Below are positions 48,037 through 60,783 of a stretch of DNA of 64,000 nt, in pieces. Source of the DNA: Marsupella aquatica (taxonomy: Eukaryota > Marchantiophyta); contig OZ316891.1 in assembly GCA_973895155.1 (NCBI GenBank), forward strand, positions 29,698,001 through 29,762,000. Reading direction: 5' to 3'. The notes below the pieces were generated by a model. It did no database searches, was not told where the DNA came from, and saw only the letters and a list, made by a program, of their open reading frames with translations. Both the position numbers and the translations under genes were made by a program. Every line of letters starts with the position of its first letter. Within the stretch, counting starts at the first letter, position 1.

Positions 48037-49929
48037 TCCCAGACAGTCTCTTCTAGGTCTACTTCAATCATATTGGCATCCATGGTTGATGCTAATGCTG
48101 TCCTCAGGTCATAATTGTACAACCTCAGAAGTTTGTATGGTGTGCAAAGTTACACCCAGACAATTTATGGGTAAAAACAGTGGAGCTCCATAGTTTCAAT
48201 GGCAGGTAGAGACTATACTAGGGCATCTCAAATATATACAGTCAATACCCGGGAATGTTGCAGGCCGAGGCAACGGGTAGGACTGGTCTGGGACCAAATG
48301 TGAGGCCCAACCAGTCACGCCCAAGAATTGTAAGAGGTCGCAGTGTTTGCAGGATTGAAACCAAATTGCAAACATATGAGTGCCGCGACCCCACTCATAT
48401 ATGACAACCCGAGAAGATGATGGCCCGGTTATACACTGTTGAGGTGCGCACGAGTGCATCACGGGTTGTACGCGAGGTTCAATTTTTTAATATATTTGAG
48501 ACGCCCTACTAGTAGAAAATATTTTGGTGATCTGTTGCTTGGTCCACAACATTTTTTATTTTTTATTTTTTATTTTATTTTTTTTTGGGGGGGGGGGTTG
48601 GATGGAAGTGGAGCCTATGTGCAAGCCTTAATTGTTTGAGATGTTACATTATCATGGTCAAATTGGGGTTCTATAGCAACCCACATAGCCACTTGCTGGA
48701 AAGAGGGAATAGAAAAGATGTAGTCAATGAGCCCCCTTGATAGTAATAGAGTGTACAACATTGATCAGTTAGTGTCCCAACTTTTTTCAAAGATTAATTT
48801 AGCAAGAGGCAATGTGCCAACCCTTGCTGGTCAGGGTTCCCAGATGAAAATAGTGATTATCATCCACTTACCAGTCTGCTCAAGGAGTGTATTTTCAAAA
48901 TCATTTTTGGGCTAGGAGAAGTGGTGGATCTAGCCGCCCACCGCCCTCACCAATCCCACTACTCTTGTCCAAGTTGTAAAAAATTGTCGATTCCAGACTA
49001 GACAACAATTGTGGAATATGAGAACACTCAATCTCACACTACACCAACAAGACACAATTGAAAAACTCTTAAAGAATGAAGACATGTGTGAGCTTAAATA
49101 AGTGAATCTTATCCTAAATTAACCAAGGGTCAACTGACCCTAGTAAGGCCAAATTAACTATAGTCGGGAACTCAAGTCAACTCCTAACATAGTACCCTTG
49201 GTGTCCGAATGCCTACACGGAACTCCAAACGTCCATTGCGCACGAAATAAACTTCTTTGGCCTTGGGCTCAAGAGGAGCTCTCACTCAAGCCCTCATAAC
49301 TCAATGTCCGTATGGGGGTCGGGATGGTCCACCCTGAGCTCGACCCTTCCCAGAACCCGACCAACTCCCAATGCTAGTCTAAGTCCTTATTGTGCGTTAC
49401 TAGCTTAGCACATTGTCATTGCTAGTGCAACACTTCATTGCTCACTAGTTTCCCAATACTTATTTCCACTGGATGACCGTTCCGGGGGCCTAGACCATAG
49501 AGGAGCTTGGTGTTGGAGTCAATGACGTTGAAGCTAAGTGACAGGGTAGTGAGTTCAGCGACTGGAGGGTATGACAATTTGGGTCTGCTAGAAGAATTTT
49601 GGAGATGCTGGTTGTGGACCCATGCTAATACTATGATAGACAATAACAAGCAACCAAGCAAGGAACTATATTTGCTTAGTTGTAAACCCCCTTTTCCACT
49701 CACCGGATATGCATCATGATATCTGCTTATAGGTGTTATTGATTAGTATGAACATTGAATGTACATGCAAGATTTTTCACCATCTATTTTCAGGACATAG
49801 GCTTCCGCCCTTTGGTTGTTCTCATTCAATCTCATACTGTGGGGTGTATTTATCTGAGGCCCTCGACTCCCGTCACTGATTCAAGTATCATTAATTCAGT
49901 TGTCTGTCACTGATTCAAGTATCATTGAT
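48037..49929. other. Intergenic; dispersed-repeat remnants, no gene recognised
   Basis: It contains a small hairpin (ATATGAGTG 48374-48382 with its complement at 48392-48400) and a T-run followed by ten or more G near 48570-48597. It also has a block near 49190-49220 (CCTTGGTGTCC.AATGC.TACACGGAACTC) that also occurs next to the truncation of the first NB-ARC gene (about 37780-37805), indicating a shared dispersed repeat. Confidence 0.55.
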
Positions 49930-51500
49930 TCAGTTGTATTTACTTCAAGCCGGCCATCCACCTCTTACCTCTTATGTTGTTCCATCTAACCCCCAAATGG
50001 TATTCCATCAGCAATCTCCTAGGAGTATCACTCGCAAGCCAACTTGTTTCTCATACCCTGCATCAATTGCAAAGAACATTTGTAAGAAATACAAAATGCC
50101 CAAAGTTATGTACTTCTTGCATATGTTCTCTACTATTGCTTCCGTCAAAATAAGTCTGAAGTAAATCTGTCGATTCGTCATCTCAATGCACATTACCAGG
50201 ACTCCCCCAAAGCACTAGCATTGCCACTGAGTAACTTCTTTGAAGTAGGCTGGGGCGCTGCTTGCTATTAGAGAGGAATTATAGAGAAATGATGTTGAGA
50301 TAGATAGGTAGGGAGTAGACTGAGACAAGAGATAGGATGTGAGACGAGAGCATCTAGACGAGATTGTTACAGACCCCATGAGAGGTTCCTTCCAAAATTC
50401 CTGGTACCAAAACATGTCACGTCAACAACAACCACAACAAACAGGACTTGTTAGTTTTGTGAATCAAATTTACAGTTTTCATTTGTGTTTGCGCCAATTT
50501 GGGTGTAAATTTTGGGACGCCATGCTGTAAAAAGAAATGTAAAAATTTAGAAATGCAAAGAGCAAGACAGGTAAAACAGTCACTATGTAACCATTTTAGT
50601 TACGTTTCCAATTTTAAAAATTAAATTCAAAGATTTGAAAAGTATGAATAAACAATGACTAATAATTAACTTGATAATTTCCTTGTCAAAGAGTAACTAG
50701 CACATGAAGTAAGATTTCCAGCCTTTTGCAATTTAGGCAAACTACCAGCTATGGTCGGAACTTGAATTCATCTAATTGATACAATTCATTTGATTAGACA
50801 TTGATCTGGTTTGATCTGGTTTCAAATGGACTTGCCACGAATTGGATGACTCTTTTAGCTTGAGAATTTGGTTGCATGTAGCAAAAAGGCCGGATTTTGA
50901 CAACTGCTTGTGATTATCACGCTGTCTATTTTGGCCTGCAAAGCAAAATAGTCATGTGGCAGCTGAAAGAATGTCAAATTGCTCGGGCCATGGCTGAATG
51001 GGTCCACATTGATTTTGTGAGAAAATCTAATCTAAACAATGAAATCTGTAAAATCTATCATATTTGTCCAACACAACATGACTATCAATTTCCCTTCCTA
51101 ATCAAGTTAAAAGAATGTTTGAGTTGCCTAAGAAATGTATCCAGGGGGTCCACCAACTAATTGTGACCTGTGATGAACTCGGTAACAAGTGATCCACAAG
51201 GAATCAGTTTCAAAGTCTTGTAAGGAGCTTCTCCACCCAAGCACCCCTGTCCATGCCAAGCGACATCTCCAATTGCTTCAAACTCTTTCAGGCTGCCCAC
51301 TATTGCAAGACAGCTTCTGGCCAAGGTTTCCTGATCTGGAATGTGAACCTTGCAGTGGGATATGCTCTCTAAGCAGGTGGCTCCCTCCGGCCACAATTAT
51401 GAAGCATGTAGACATAGTTGAGTATGCGGGGTGGCCAACGACAGTAGCCCGCCAGAACAATACGATCAAAGCCAAAGAATTCTTGACTTACTCATGGCTA
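49930..51500. repeat. Segmental duplication, copy B (partner 28770-30225)
   Basis: It shares blocks with copy A in the same orientation but different order. GGTATTCCATCAGCAATCTCC is near 50000, AGAGAGGAATTATAGAGAAATGATG near 50270, GGGACGCCATGC near 50515, and the minus-strand protein-like block (VAWHGQGCLGGEAPYKTLKLIPC) at 51160-51400. The protein-like block is open over a similar span in both copies but lacks start, stop and splice context. I did not recognise it. Confidence 0.7.
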
Positions 51501-52702
51501 GACTTTCAGTTGACTGTCCTATCGTTTGAATCTCCTAAATGTCAGATCTTCTCAATTTCACCAATGCAAAGAAGGTACCCACCAATGCAAAGAAGGTACC
51601 CTCTCGACGAGACGTGCATGTGTCCAATCGATGCAATACTATTTCTTAGTGAACTTTTCAATAGAACTTTTCCCTGACAACTTCGATTCAAACCTACTGG
51701 AGGACTTTCTCAATGGCACCAATACTCTTTCTCAACTTTGGCTCATAAATCTTCCGCTCCGTGCGCCCTGAGAAATCCCCGTCCATACATACTAGAGAAG
51801 ACCATTGGGGCAACCGGAACGTGCTGTACTGTGAAGAAGACACGAAAGCTGTATAGTCTTGATGAAAATCGACAGGACTTATGCTTGCACGTACTACTGC
51901 AGTTTTTCCAGAAAGGCCAGAGCTCTCAAATACATGTTACGAATTCTACGCAGAATTCGAGAAATTCACTCGGCAGAGCAAAAAAATTTCCAAGTTTTCG
52001 TTGCTTCAGCTGATCGGTCCCACACTACACACTTCCAGTTCATGCGTTTAATTGAAACTATGTGCCCAGTTATAGCACAACATCAAGCCCCACTGACTGT
52101 TCTAACTTCAAGCCTGGGGGTTGTAAGCACAGGATGTCTCTGACGAACTAGAGTAAATGTCCAGGATTCGTGACGGGCTTGGATTAACGTACATATTATG
52201 GTTGTCAATTTCCCGTTCACGCCTGAGTATAAACCACCTGAAAGCTGGTATGAACACTTAGCTAGCCACAAGGCAACATGATGAAAGCTTATGGTCTATG
52301 CCATGAGTGCGTTTAACTACTCGCGTCAAGTCATACAAGTAACAAATTATACAATAGAGGGTTAATCGTCAGATTGCAACGAATTCCATAAAATTGCTTA
52401 CAACCTCAACGAAGTTTCTAATTTAGCAGACAGCTCCAGCCAGCAGCTCCACCACCAGCCAATGGCTAATTACACACTCAAGCAACTATCCCGCCATTGT
52501 TTCGTGTTCATGGGTCCAAGAACCAACAGCTCAAGGGTTCCATGCAGCCTTGATTGCTTCCATTCATGATTGGAACATAAACAACCCACAATGTCTCCTG
52601 AAAAATGCTACTCTTCTTTCAATTTCATTATCTTTAACACCAAATCTGAGGCGACGGATACAAAGATTCACTACGCCTCCCAATAATCTCAACGAAAACA
52701 TC
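51501..52702. other. Intergenic, downstream of RPS17; no gene recognised
   Basis: Only short frames without domains were seen. The part next to 52703 is the likely 3' UTR of RPS17. A small direct repeat (CACCAATGCAAAGAAGGTACCC, twice) lies at about 51558-51601. Confidence 0.5.
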
Positions 52703-54004
52703 TTAAGTTCTCCTGTTGCCTCCGAAGGCTCCACCCTGGAACCCACCAGGTTGGAAAAATCCACCTCCAGCTGTTGGGGGTGCCTGCGACACAAAACCTG
52801 CAACTTAGGACAGCTCCCACGCGTACAAACTACAAAGACCAACATGACACAGGAATTTCATTTCGTAGCAGAATGGATGCACAAAAATAAGCAGTAGTCA
52901 AATGTACCTGTTGCACAACACCGGGGAGTTGTGCCATGTTAAGAGATTGCAGAAGCTCGATTGTCTCCCTGTCGACCTGTTCACAAGCAAAGTTAAAACA
53001 AATCCCATGTCAACAACACATCTACAACTGAAGGATTAAACAGGTAGACTAAAACTATCAGTGATACATTACAGAAGTCTAATCTGCGACTCAAGTCCAG
53101 GATCTCGTTGACTAACACGAATTGGAGTTCAATTCAGACCTACAGGTATAACATTCCAGCGAGAAGTGGGGCATGGCCTTCATACGAATTCTCCATTGAT
53201 GCATAATTTGACGTTGTTAGATCAAAATATTGGCGACCAAATATCATCCAGTTGCACCACAAGCAGGGAGTCAACGGCTTGATCAGCAAACTCGTACCTC
53301 AATGACGTCGGTCTTGATGGCAGACTCCTCGGGCACGAAGTCCATGCGTCGTTCCCGCTCCTCCTCCTGCAGCTTCAAAGAGATGCCGCGCACTGGACCC
53401 CTCTGGATGCGCTTCATCAAATGCTGATGACAACCGGACTCACGAAGTGTTACTAAAGCAGAAGACAAAAAACTATACGCTCCACAACAGCAACGCTAAA
53501 ATCGACCCTCAGAAATACACAACGAGAACGTGGAATAAAACGAACCCAAGATAATCAATCTGGACTCCGAAAAGGAAACTGACTCGGAAGGAGAAGCTAG
53601 GTTGCCACAATCTGATTGAACAGCAAAAACAAGTATACCAAAACCCTGAGGAAAATAAACCATGCGCATTGGAGCTTACGGTGGCAAAACCGGCGATCTT
53701 ATTCCGCAGACGTTTCGATGGGATGATGGCCACCTCTTCCGCGATCTTCTTGTTCGTCTGGAAGTCCAGGGTCATCCGCGAGTAGTACCTCTCAATAATT
53801 ACTCGCGACGCCTTCTTCACGGTCTTGGTTCTAACACGACCCTGCACAAACGAAGCACCGCCCAACGGAAACGATCACCTCCATTCCTCACAAAATCATT
53901 CTAGGGTTGCGCCAAAAATCAGCTCTCCGGGATCAGCAAAAGCCACGGAAACCATCGAAAGGGATCTCAATGCAAAGCGAAAATTGACGAGCGCATCTTA
54001 CCAT
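52703..54004 (-). CDS. RPS17: 40S ribosomal protein S17 (eS17), five coding exons
   Basis: CDS = complement(join(52703..52783, 52908..52976, 53298..53423, 53680..53841, 54002..54004)): 441 nt, 146 aa plus stop, all introns GT-AG and in phase. The first coding exon carries only the ATG, followed directly by GTAAGA. Exon 2 begins [13 protein letters not shown] and includes [15 protein letters not shown]. Exon 3 has [19 protein letters not shown] and [15 protein letters not shown]. Exon 4 has [14 protein letters not shown]. The last exon encodes a Gly/Phe-rich tail ([11 protein letters not shown]) ending NRRT. eS17 is a component of the small cytosolic ribosomal subunit. Length and sequence fit plant RPS17 throughout. 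Confidence 0.96.
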
Positions 54005-54160
54005 GGTGAAGTGATTGCAAGATCAGCAAAGAAACTCCACAATTCCAGAGCAAGGGCGAGGGTTCCGTCTGTGAGCCTGTCTGCAGAGAATGTGTCCGCA
54101 GCGTGTTTCCGCAGAGTGGAGGAGTGTGAAAGGAATTTCTTTGACACGGACTCAGGCATC

Positions 54161-54169
54161 TTAGGGTTT
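54161..54169 (-). promoter_or_regulatory. Telo-box upstream of RPS17
   Basis: TTAGGGTTT on the plus strand reads AAACCCTAA on the RPS17 strand, about 160 bp upstream of the ATG. This motif is a known element of plant ribosomal-protein promoters. Function here is inferred from sequence and position. Confidence 0.55.
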
Positions 54170-55309
54170 CAGAAAGACCCTCAACTTCGACTTGGGAGTG
54201 GACAGGCTACCTTTCGTCGCCCTCAAGAGCGTGAGGGTGAGGGTGAGGAGCTGATGGGAGGGTTCCATGGGCAACGCAGAATCCGGTTTCCCCTGACTTC
54301 TGCAGCTTCACAACGGAGGCCACCACCAGTGTGGCAAAACTCACCTAGACTAGCCTGAGTACCCCTTTCTTGAATGTGAATAGATAGAGTGGTGAGGGAT
54401 TCAAATCTGTTGTGCCATCAACCTTCAATCCCTATTTTCCACTTGCACCCTCAATTTTAGTTATGTCACTCTAGAGAATTCACAAGAATGTAAAGCCTGA
54501 AAAGTAGCTTTCCATAGTGAGTATATAATTAGATTCCACATCTTGGAAGAGTTTTGCCACTTTGGCAAGGATTGCTAGGTTTTTTTGTCTTGTTTTTTTA
54601 ATCTTTAACTAGCCTAAATGTATATTCTTTGAATGTAAATAGAAATCATGACAAAAAAACATAGTCATACCCATGAGTCTTTCCATTCACATGGTGGGCC
54701 ATAGGGTTAAGGTCTAGAGGCTTGACTCTAGAAGCCTAGACCCCAACTCTAGCTTGCGGGTTTGCATTTTACAAGTAAGATTAACCAGTTTCTGACATAG
54801 CAATAAACCCCAATAGTCACCCCATTAGCCAGAATATGACAGTGGCCCTTAATATTGAGAGATTTGACTATGGAGAAAAACTCATAATCCCTGAGGCCAG
54901 TGAGAAAATGTCACAGTGTGTGAAGGAGAAGATGCTAGGGATATTTTTTAACTTGATGTTCCTAGATTCAAATGACTGTCACATGGCCCTAGATTTAGAG
55001 ATAGCCATCAGATTCTAGTTAACGGTGTCAGTGGCTATGTAGGAAACTACAGTAGCTAATGGACCACGTAGGAAAAACTGCTTGTTAACACCCCTCCTCC
55101 CCGGGGCTTGGGTTACCCTACACTTGGTTGCTGCAGTCTCTCTTGGGTTACCCTGCACTTGCTTTCAATGTAGTCTCTTTGCTCGTGCTCAGCTTCGAGA
55201 GAAAAGGAGCTTCTATTGTAGTTTTTCCTACTGACACTCTTCTTACTAATAAAGAGAGAAATGAGCTTGTACTGTAGTTTTCCTACTGACACTCTTCTTA
55301 CTAATAAAG

Positions 55310-57060
55310 CATGGCTTAAAGTTACTAGTCAAGAGTGAAACCTCTACACTCTGACTCTAAATAGGACAAAATTCAAAACACTCTTCTTACTAATAAAGCA
55401 TGACTTCAAGTTACTATGGTTTTGAGTGAAACCTCTACACTGTGACTCTAAATAGGACAAAACTGAAAATGATGGTGGACAAAAACAATGTGGGACAAAG
55501 ATGAACAGGAAACAGTACATAATTTATTTATTTTGCACATGTTTTTGGTCTTTGTCTCTATTTATGTTCTAGGAAGGGTGATGAGGCTAGTGGTCTAGAA
55601 AATCTAGTCATGAAAGAAAAGGAACAAAGCTCTAATTATGTTCAACGAAGGGTGATGAGGCTAGTGGTCTAGAGAATCTAGTCAAGAAAGAAAAGGAAAG
55701 AAGGGTACTGCAAGAAGCAAATGACCCTTGTCATAGAGAAAAGAGGAGCAAGCTTAGCTGAGAAGCAGCAGACCAGACAAGAGCATAGAGCAGAAAGAAG
55801 AATGATCAATGGGGTATTCGTCAAGAGTGAAACCTCTAGACTGTGACTCTAAATAAGACAAAACTGAAAATGATGATGGACAAAAATAACTATGGGACAA
55901 CAATGAACAGGAAATGGTATACAAATATTATTTTTTGTACTTGTTTTTGGTCTTTGTCTCTGTTTATGTTCAAGGCAGGGTGATGAGGCTAAATAAGACA
56001 AAATTGAAAATGGTACCAACAAAAACAAGTATGGGACAAAGATGAACATAGAATCACCTTTTTTGCATCTAGGAAATCTAGTCATGAAAGAAAAGGAACA
56101 AAGTGTACTGCAAGAAGCAAAATGACGCTTGTCATTGAGAAAAGAGGAGCAAAGCATAGCGGAGAAGAAACAGACCAGACGAGAGCTGAGAGAAGAATGA
56201 TCAATGGCATTGCATCCGTCAAGAGTGAAACCTCTAGACTGTGACTCTAAACAGAACAAAACTGAAAATGATGATGGACAAAAACAAGTATGGGACAAAG
56301 ATGAACCCGAAACACAACAGAATCATTTTTTGTGCACTTGTTTTTGGTCTTTGTCTCTGCTTGCGTTCAAGGAAGGGTGATGAGGCTAGTGGTCTAGATA
56401 ATCTAGTCATGAAAGTCAAGGAACAAAGCTCTATTTATGTTCAAGGAAGGGTGATGAGGCTAGTGGTCTAGAAAATCTAGTCATGAAAGAAAAGGAACAA
56501 AGCGTACTGCAAGAAGCAAATGACGCTCATCATAGAGAAAAGAGGAGCAAGCTTAGCTGAGAAGCAGCAGACCAGACAAGAGCATAGAGCAGAAAGAAGA
56601 ATGATCAAGTGCATCCGTCAAGAGTGAAACCTCTAGACTATGACTCTAAATAAAACAAGAGTGAAACCTCTAGACTATGACTCTAAATAAAACAAAATTG
56701 AAAACTATGATAGACAAAAAGAACTATGTGAAACCTCTAGACTGTGACTCTAAACAAGACAAAACTGGAAATGAACTATGGGACAAAGATGAACAGAAAA
56801 TAATATAGAATTATTATTTTTTGCACTTGTTTTTGGTCTTTGTCTCCCTATTTATGTTCTAGGAAGGGTGATGAGGCTAGTGGTCTAGAAAATCTAGTCA
56901 TGAAAGAAAAGGAACAAAGCGTACTGCAAGAAGCAAAATGACGCTCGTCATCGAGAAAAGAGGAGCAAAGCGTAGCGCAGAAGCAGCAGAGAAGCAGCAG
57001 ACCAGACCAGACGAGAGCAGAGAGCAGCGAGCAGAGAGAAGAACGATCAATCATCAATGG
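55310..57060. repeat. Complex tandem array, ~400-500-bp higher-order unit, about four copies
   Basis: The unit runs AGAGTGAAACCTCTAGACTG, TGACTCTAAATA, GACAAAACTGAAAATGATG, GTTTTTGGTCTTTGTCTC, AGGGTGATGAGGCTAGTGG, TCTAGTCATGAAAG, then an A/G-rich stretch with AAAAGAGGAGCAAAGC and AGCAGCAGACCAGAC. Unit starts are near 55330, 55823, 56220 and 56618, with a partial one near 56728. Smaller duplications occur within units. Long frames across it are by-products of the repeat. The array ends close to the GC-rich leader of the bHLH gene. The region 54360-55310 holds no recognised gene. Confidence 0.8.
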
Positions 57061-58143
57061 CAGCCATCAAGCTTGTTCAATGGCGTTTCGTTCCTCGTTT
57101 TGCGGGCCACCCACTTCCGTGCACTCTTCCTCTATCTGCACTAAATTACAATACAAGGGACTGTTTCCAAAGCGAAGAAACGGACTGGATCGGAAGCTGC
57201 GGGGCGCTGGCTCGATCGTCAATGGCGTAGGGGAGGCGTGCTGCAGAATAGGGGAGTGAGCGAGCAAAGCAGTACAGTGAAATTGGAGCGGGAGGCGAAT
57301 TGGACGGGCAGGCGGAAAGGGAGACTCAGAGTCTTTCACGCAGGAAACCGAGAAAATGCGAAGTGGGGAAAGATTTGCCCATCCCCATTTGTTCCGTGCT
57401 TTTGTGAGTTTCGTGAGATAGTGAGTGCGTGCTTCGGTGTTGTTCCGGAAATCTACTCGAGCCAGTCTCACGGGGCAGGTGGTGAACGCTATCGCTTGGG
57501 ACGTGTGTTGACACTTTGTCTTAATGGGAATGTGAACGTGAACGGGGAAGGAAGACCGCGAGCATATTGTCCGCAAGAGGACGACGAAGAAGAAAACAGA
57601 AATGGTGGTGCGAGAGGGGCAGGGAGAGGAGCGAAATGGGTGGGTGGGCAGGTGGTTGTGCGTAGTTTGGATTTGTAGCCAGAGAGACAGAGAGTGGGAA
57701 ACAGCTGAGGTTCGAGGGGAAGATGTCATGTGCCACACTTCTTCTCCTTGGCAGGTTTGATCGGGTGTGGGACGGGTGGAGAGGAGTCCGCGGTGCTGTG
57801 CGGTGAATTGACGAGCAGCATTGCTCGGGAAGGCTCGCAGCCGCACGTTGGTAGCGATGAAGTTCTCGGTTTAAGGCTGAAAATTGTGAAAGTGGCCGAG
57901 GAGGTGACTCCAACGATCTGCTTCGCGGTGGTGGACGAAATGATTTGGAAACTTGAGATTAGAATGTGCGACTGGAGCAGGAATTTGGTGACCTAATCTG
58001 GTCTGGGCTCCGGGAGGAAGCTGCCTGGCCAGTGTATTCAGAGTGAAGGTAGCTGCCGCGAATGACAGGGTTTCGAAAGCGGGATATGGGGGCTCGAGTA
58101 GGATAGAACGAGTTGAGGAAAAAGATGCTCTGGAGCGGGAGTG
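57061..58143 (+). promoter_or_regulatory. GC-rich promoter/5' leader region of the bHLH121-like gene
   Basis: This non-repetitive stretch, richer in G and C than the sequence to its left, lies between the tandem array and the ATG at 58144. Frames on both strands (up to 259 codons on the minus strand) have no domain. It probably contains the promoter and 5' UTR, perhaps with a leader intron; the transcription start is not visible. Confidence 0.5.
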
Positions 58144-59773
58144 ATGGCAGCATCCAGTACCAATTCCTGGCTCAACCCGTCGCTTTTATCACCCTCTTCA
58201 CAGCAACAGTCAGCTCAACATGCTCTCTATGGATCGGATGTACAGCTTCACTCGAGTTCCCCGCATGTGCAGCAACAGCAGCAGATGGCATTGGGGCAGC
58301 ACGAGTCCCATCACCTTTGTGGCGCGTACTGCACGCCTCACAATTGTCCCCTCAACCTCGACTTTCACCAGTCAGCTGATAGTCATCAGCTGCACGATTT
58401 CACCAAGCCTGCAGTGGGCAGGTTTGTGGCCTCAATTGTTGCATACCACTGATCTCTCACAAACCTTTCTCGTCCACTGTTGTTGGACGGGAAGTCTGTG
58501 AAGGTGACTACTTAATATAAATGGAAATTACGAGACTCTGTTAGTGTCAGTCATCGATATTCTGTTTACGCGTCTTCGCTCGCTTTGTTGCATAGACGAC
58601 GACGGAAGATGTATACAGAACTTGGATGGAATTCATATTTCGTGGATTGTTGGAAGTGTTCTGGCAATGGACATTCCATTGCTTCATTCACGGTGGGAAG
58701 AAATATTAAAAGGTGGTTTTGTGATGCTCCTTCCCCAGCTACAGTGGTGGTCAGAAAGGAAATGACTTCGGAGGGCAGGTTTCTGCTAGAAAGGTCCACA
58801 AGGCAGACCGGGAGAAATTGAGGAGAGATCGCTTGAATGAGCAGTTTGGCGAACTAGCTAGCGTTCTCGGTAAGTTTTTGTAATGACGCCTAGCGACAAG
58901 GCATTGAGTTATTGGACGCTCTCAATTGAACTTGATGATTTGTGTACCGGACAAATCGTCTGTCTCTTAGAGAAACATATCATGATAACCGATTGTGTTT
59001 CTGCGGATGAGTTTCTTGCTGAAGAACGATGACCTGTCGGGGACAGGAGATTCGGTTGGGCATGAAGATGTGAAATCATATTTTGATTCTAGTACTTCAA
59101 ATTGATCATCTAAGCTATCTGACCAACAGTTTTCAGTCTGAACAGTACGTTAAAATTGATCTTCACAAGGTTATGTAAAGTGCAGATCCTGATCGACCCA
59201 AAAATGACAAGGCGACAATTCTTGGCGATAGTGTCCAAGTTGTGAAGGAGTTACGGTCTGAAGTAAAGCGACTGAGGACAGAGCAGACTTCTCTTCTGGA
59301 TGAGTCCCGAGACGTGAGTGTGACCCGATCTGTAGAAGCATCATTTCTCAGGATCATTCACCTTGAAAATCAAATCCATATTCGGTGACAAGTTCAGTCT
59401 TTTTCTCGTTTATCTCTGTTGTTCCTTGGAGGCCTCCTTTGAAGCAGCTAGTAGTGGACTTTCTTCATCCAAAGCAGGTGGTGTATTGGATGCTTTCTGT
59501 TGTTGTGACCATGGGTTCATTTCTGGTTTTCCAGCTTGTCCAAGAGAAAACAGAACTCCGAGAGGAGAAGGCTGCCTTGAAGACCGAAACAGAACAATTA
59601 CAAGCACAACTTCAGCAACGGCTACGCCTTATGTTACCATGGGTCTCCATGGATCCATCCATGATGGGTATGCCGCCATATGGATATCCTATGCCAGTTC
59701 CTCAACCTGTACCTGCTCCTCCCCCTCCTACGTCAGAAGTAAATCAGCACGCGGTGCAAGGTTCACTGCCACT

Positions 59774-59805
<32 letters not shown>

Positions 59806-60783
59806 CACAGTCACAGTCACAGCCAGTTTCTGTTGCACCTCCATATGTTCCACTTCCGTCACCAGCCCCAGGTGCCTTTGGTCTTCATCCAGCGGCCCTC
59901 CAGGCATATGCAATGTATGCAAACAGACCTGGTGATGGAAACTCTCCTTATCTCCCCTATCCTCACTATCCTGCGCAAGTCAGCTCTCATCCTCAAGTTG
60001 AAAGGCCCTACCCGCAGTATGCCTCCCCTATGCAACCATATCTCATGCAGATGCCGGCCCATCAAGGACAAAGTCCAATATCTGGGCCACCAGCTGTAGC
60101 ATCCATGTATCAATCTTTTGCTCCTAGCATGCAATTAATGCCTCCACGAACTGAAGGGACCCTTCCGAGTGTTCAAGCTAGAGTAGGAAACAGGCATCCA
60201 GACTCTCCATATGGTCCCCATGGCGCACCCGTGTTGCAACCATATTTAGAGCTTGCGGGCTCCATGACATCAGTGCAGACCACCTTGCAACTACAAACTC
60301 CAGTGCACCCACAACCTCCACGTCCATCACATCTTGACGAGATGGAAGGGTCTTCAAAAGCAGAGGTAGAACTTTTACAGTGAGGTGTTTTGGTCGTCTT
60401 TTTGGATCACAACTTACGTCAATGTCCATGGTAATCCATTGCAACACTATCGTGTTGGAGGAAGTGCGTCATCTTGAAATTGTATCTCAAATGGTTTTCT
60501 CTCCACCACTAACTAGTTAGCGAACATGATGCAGTCGTTTCAGAATGGCGGTACAGGGTCTCCTGCTTCAGGACCATCAAGAGAAAACCAACCAGCAATG
60601 GAGGACACGCAGACATCTGGAGCGGGCAATTCAACCGATATTACCAGTCCAGGGACGTCCACTAGCCGTAGTGGAATAGAGGCTGCGGGGGGGCAGGGTG
60701 GCGGCGGTGGAGCAGCGGGAGTACCTGTACAGAAGGATTCACTTGGAATCCATGATCCAACGCTGAGACCTCCTGCAGCCTAA
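58144..60783 (+). CDS. bHLH121: bHLH transcription factor, bHLH121/URI-like, five coding exons
   Basis: CDS = join(58144..58421, 58739..58869, 59186..59313, 59535..60365, 60535..60783): 1617 nt, 538 aa plus stop. All introns are GT-AG and phases agree. Exon 1 is Ser/Gln/His-rich. Exons 2-3 hold the bHLH (about residues 110-175): basic region KVHKADREKLRRDRLNEQF with E-x-x-R-R-x-R for E-box contact, then DPDRPKNDKATILGDSV. Exon 4 extends it with a leucine-zipper-like coiled coil (LVQEKTELREEKAALKTE) and RLRLMLPWVSMDPSMMG, hallmarks of bHLH121, then a Pro/Met/Tyr/Gln-rich region with a polyGln run encoded by CAG/CAA repeats near 59775-59825. Exon 5 is Gly/Ser-rich. In Arabidopsis bHLH121 (URI) pairs with subgroup IVc bHLHs to activate iron-deficiency genes; the same role here is inference. 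The exon 4/5 junction is the least certain: read-through would end at 60383. Confidence 0.88.

Noticed and set aside
48570-48600. Long T-run followed by ten or more G
   Set aside because: Could be a retroelement tail or polypurine tract, but no adjoining element ends were found; simple low-complexity sequence or an assembly artefact is as likely.
57067-57846. 259-codon minus-strand open frame upstream of the bHLH gene
   Set aside because: No recognisable domain and low-complexity Ser/Pro/His/Arg composition; it lies in a GC-rich promoter/leader where long chance frames are expected.
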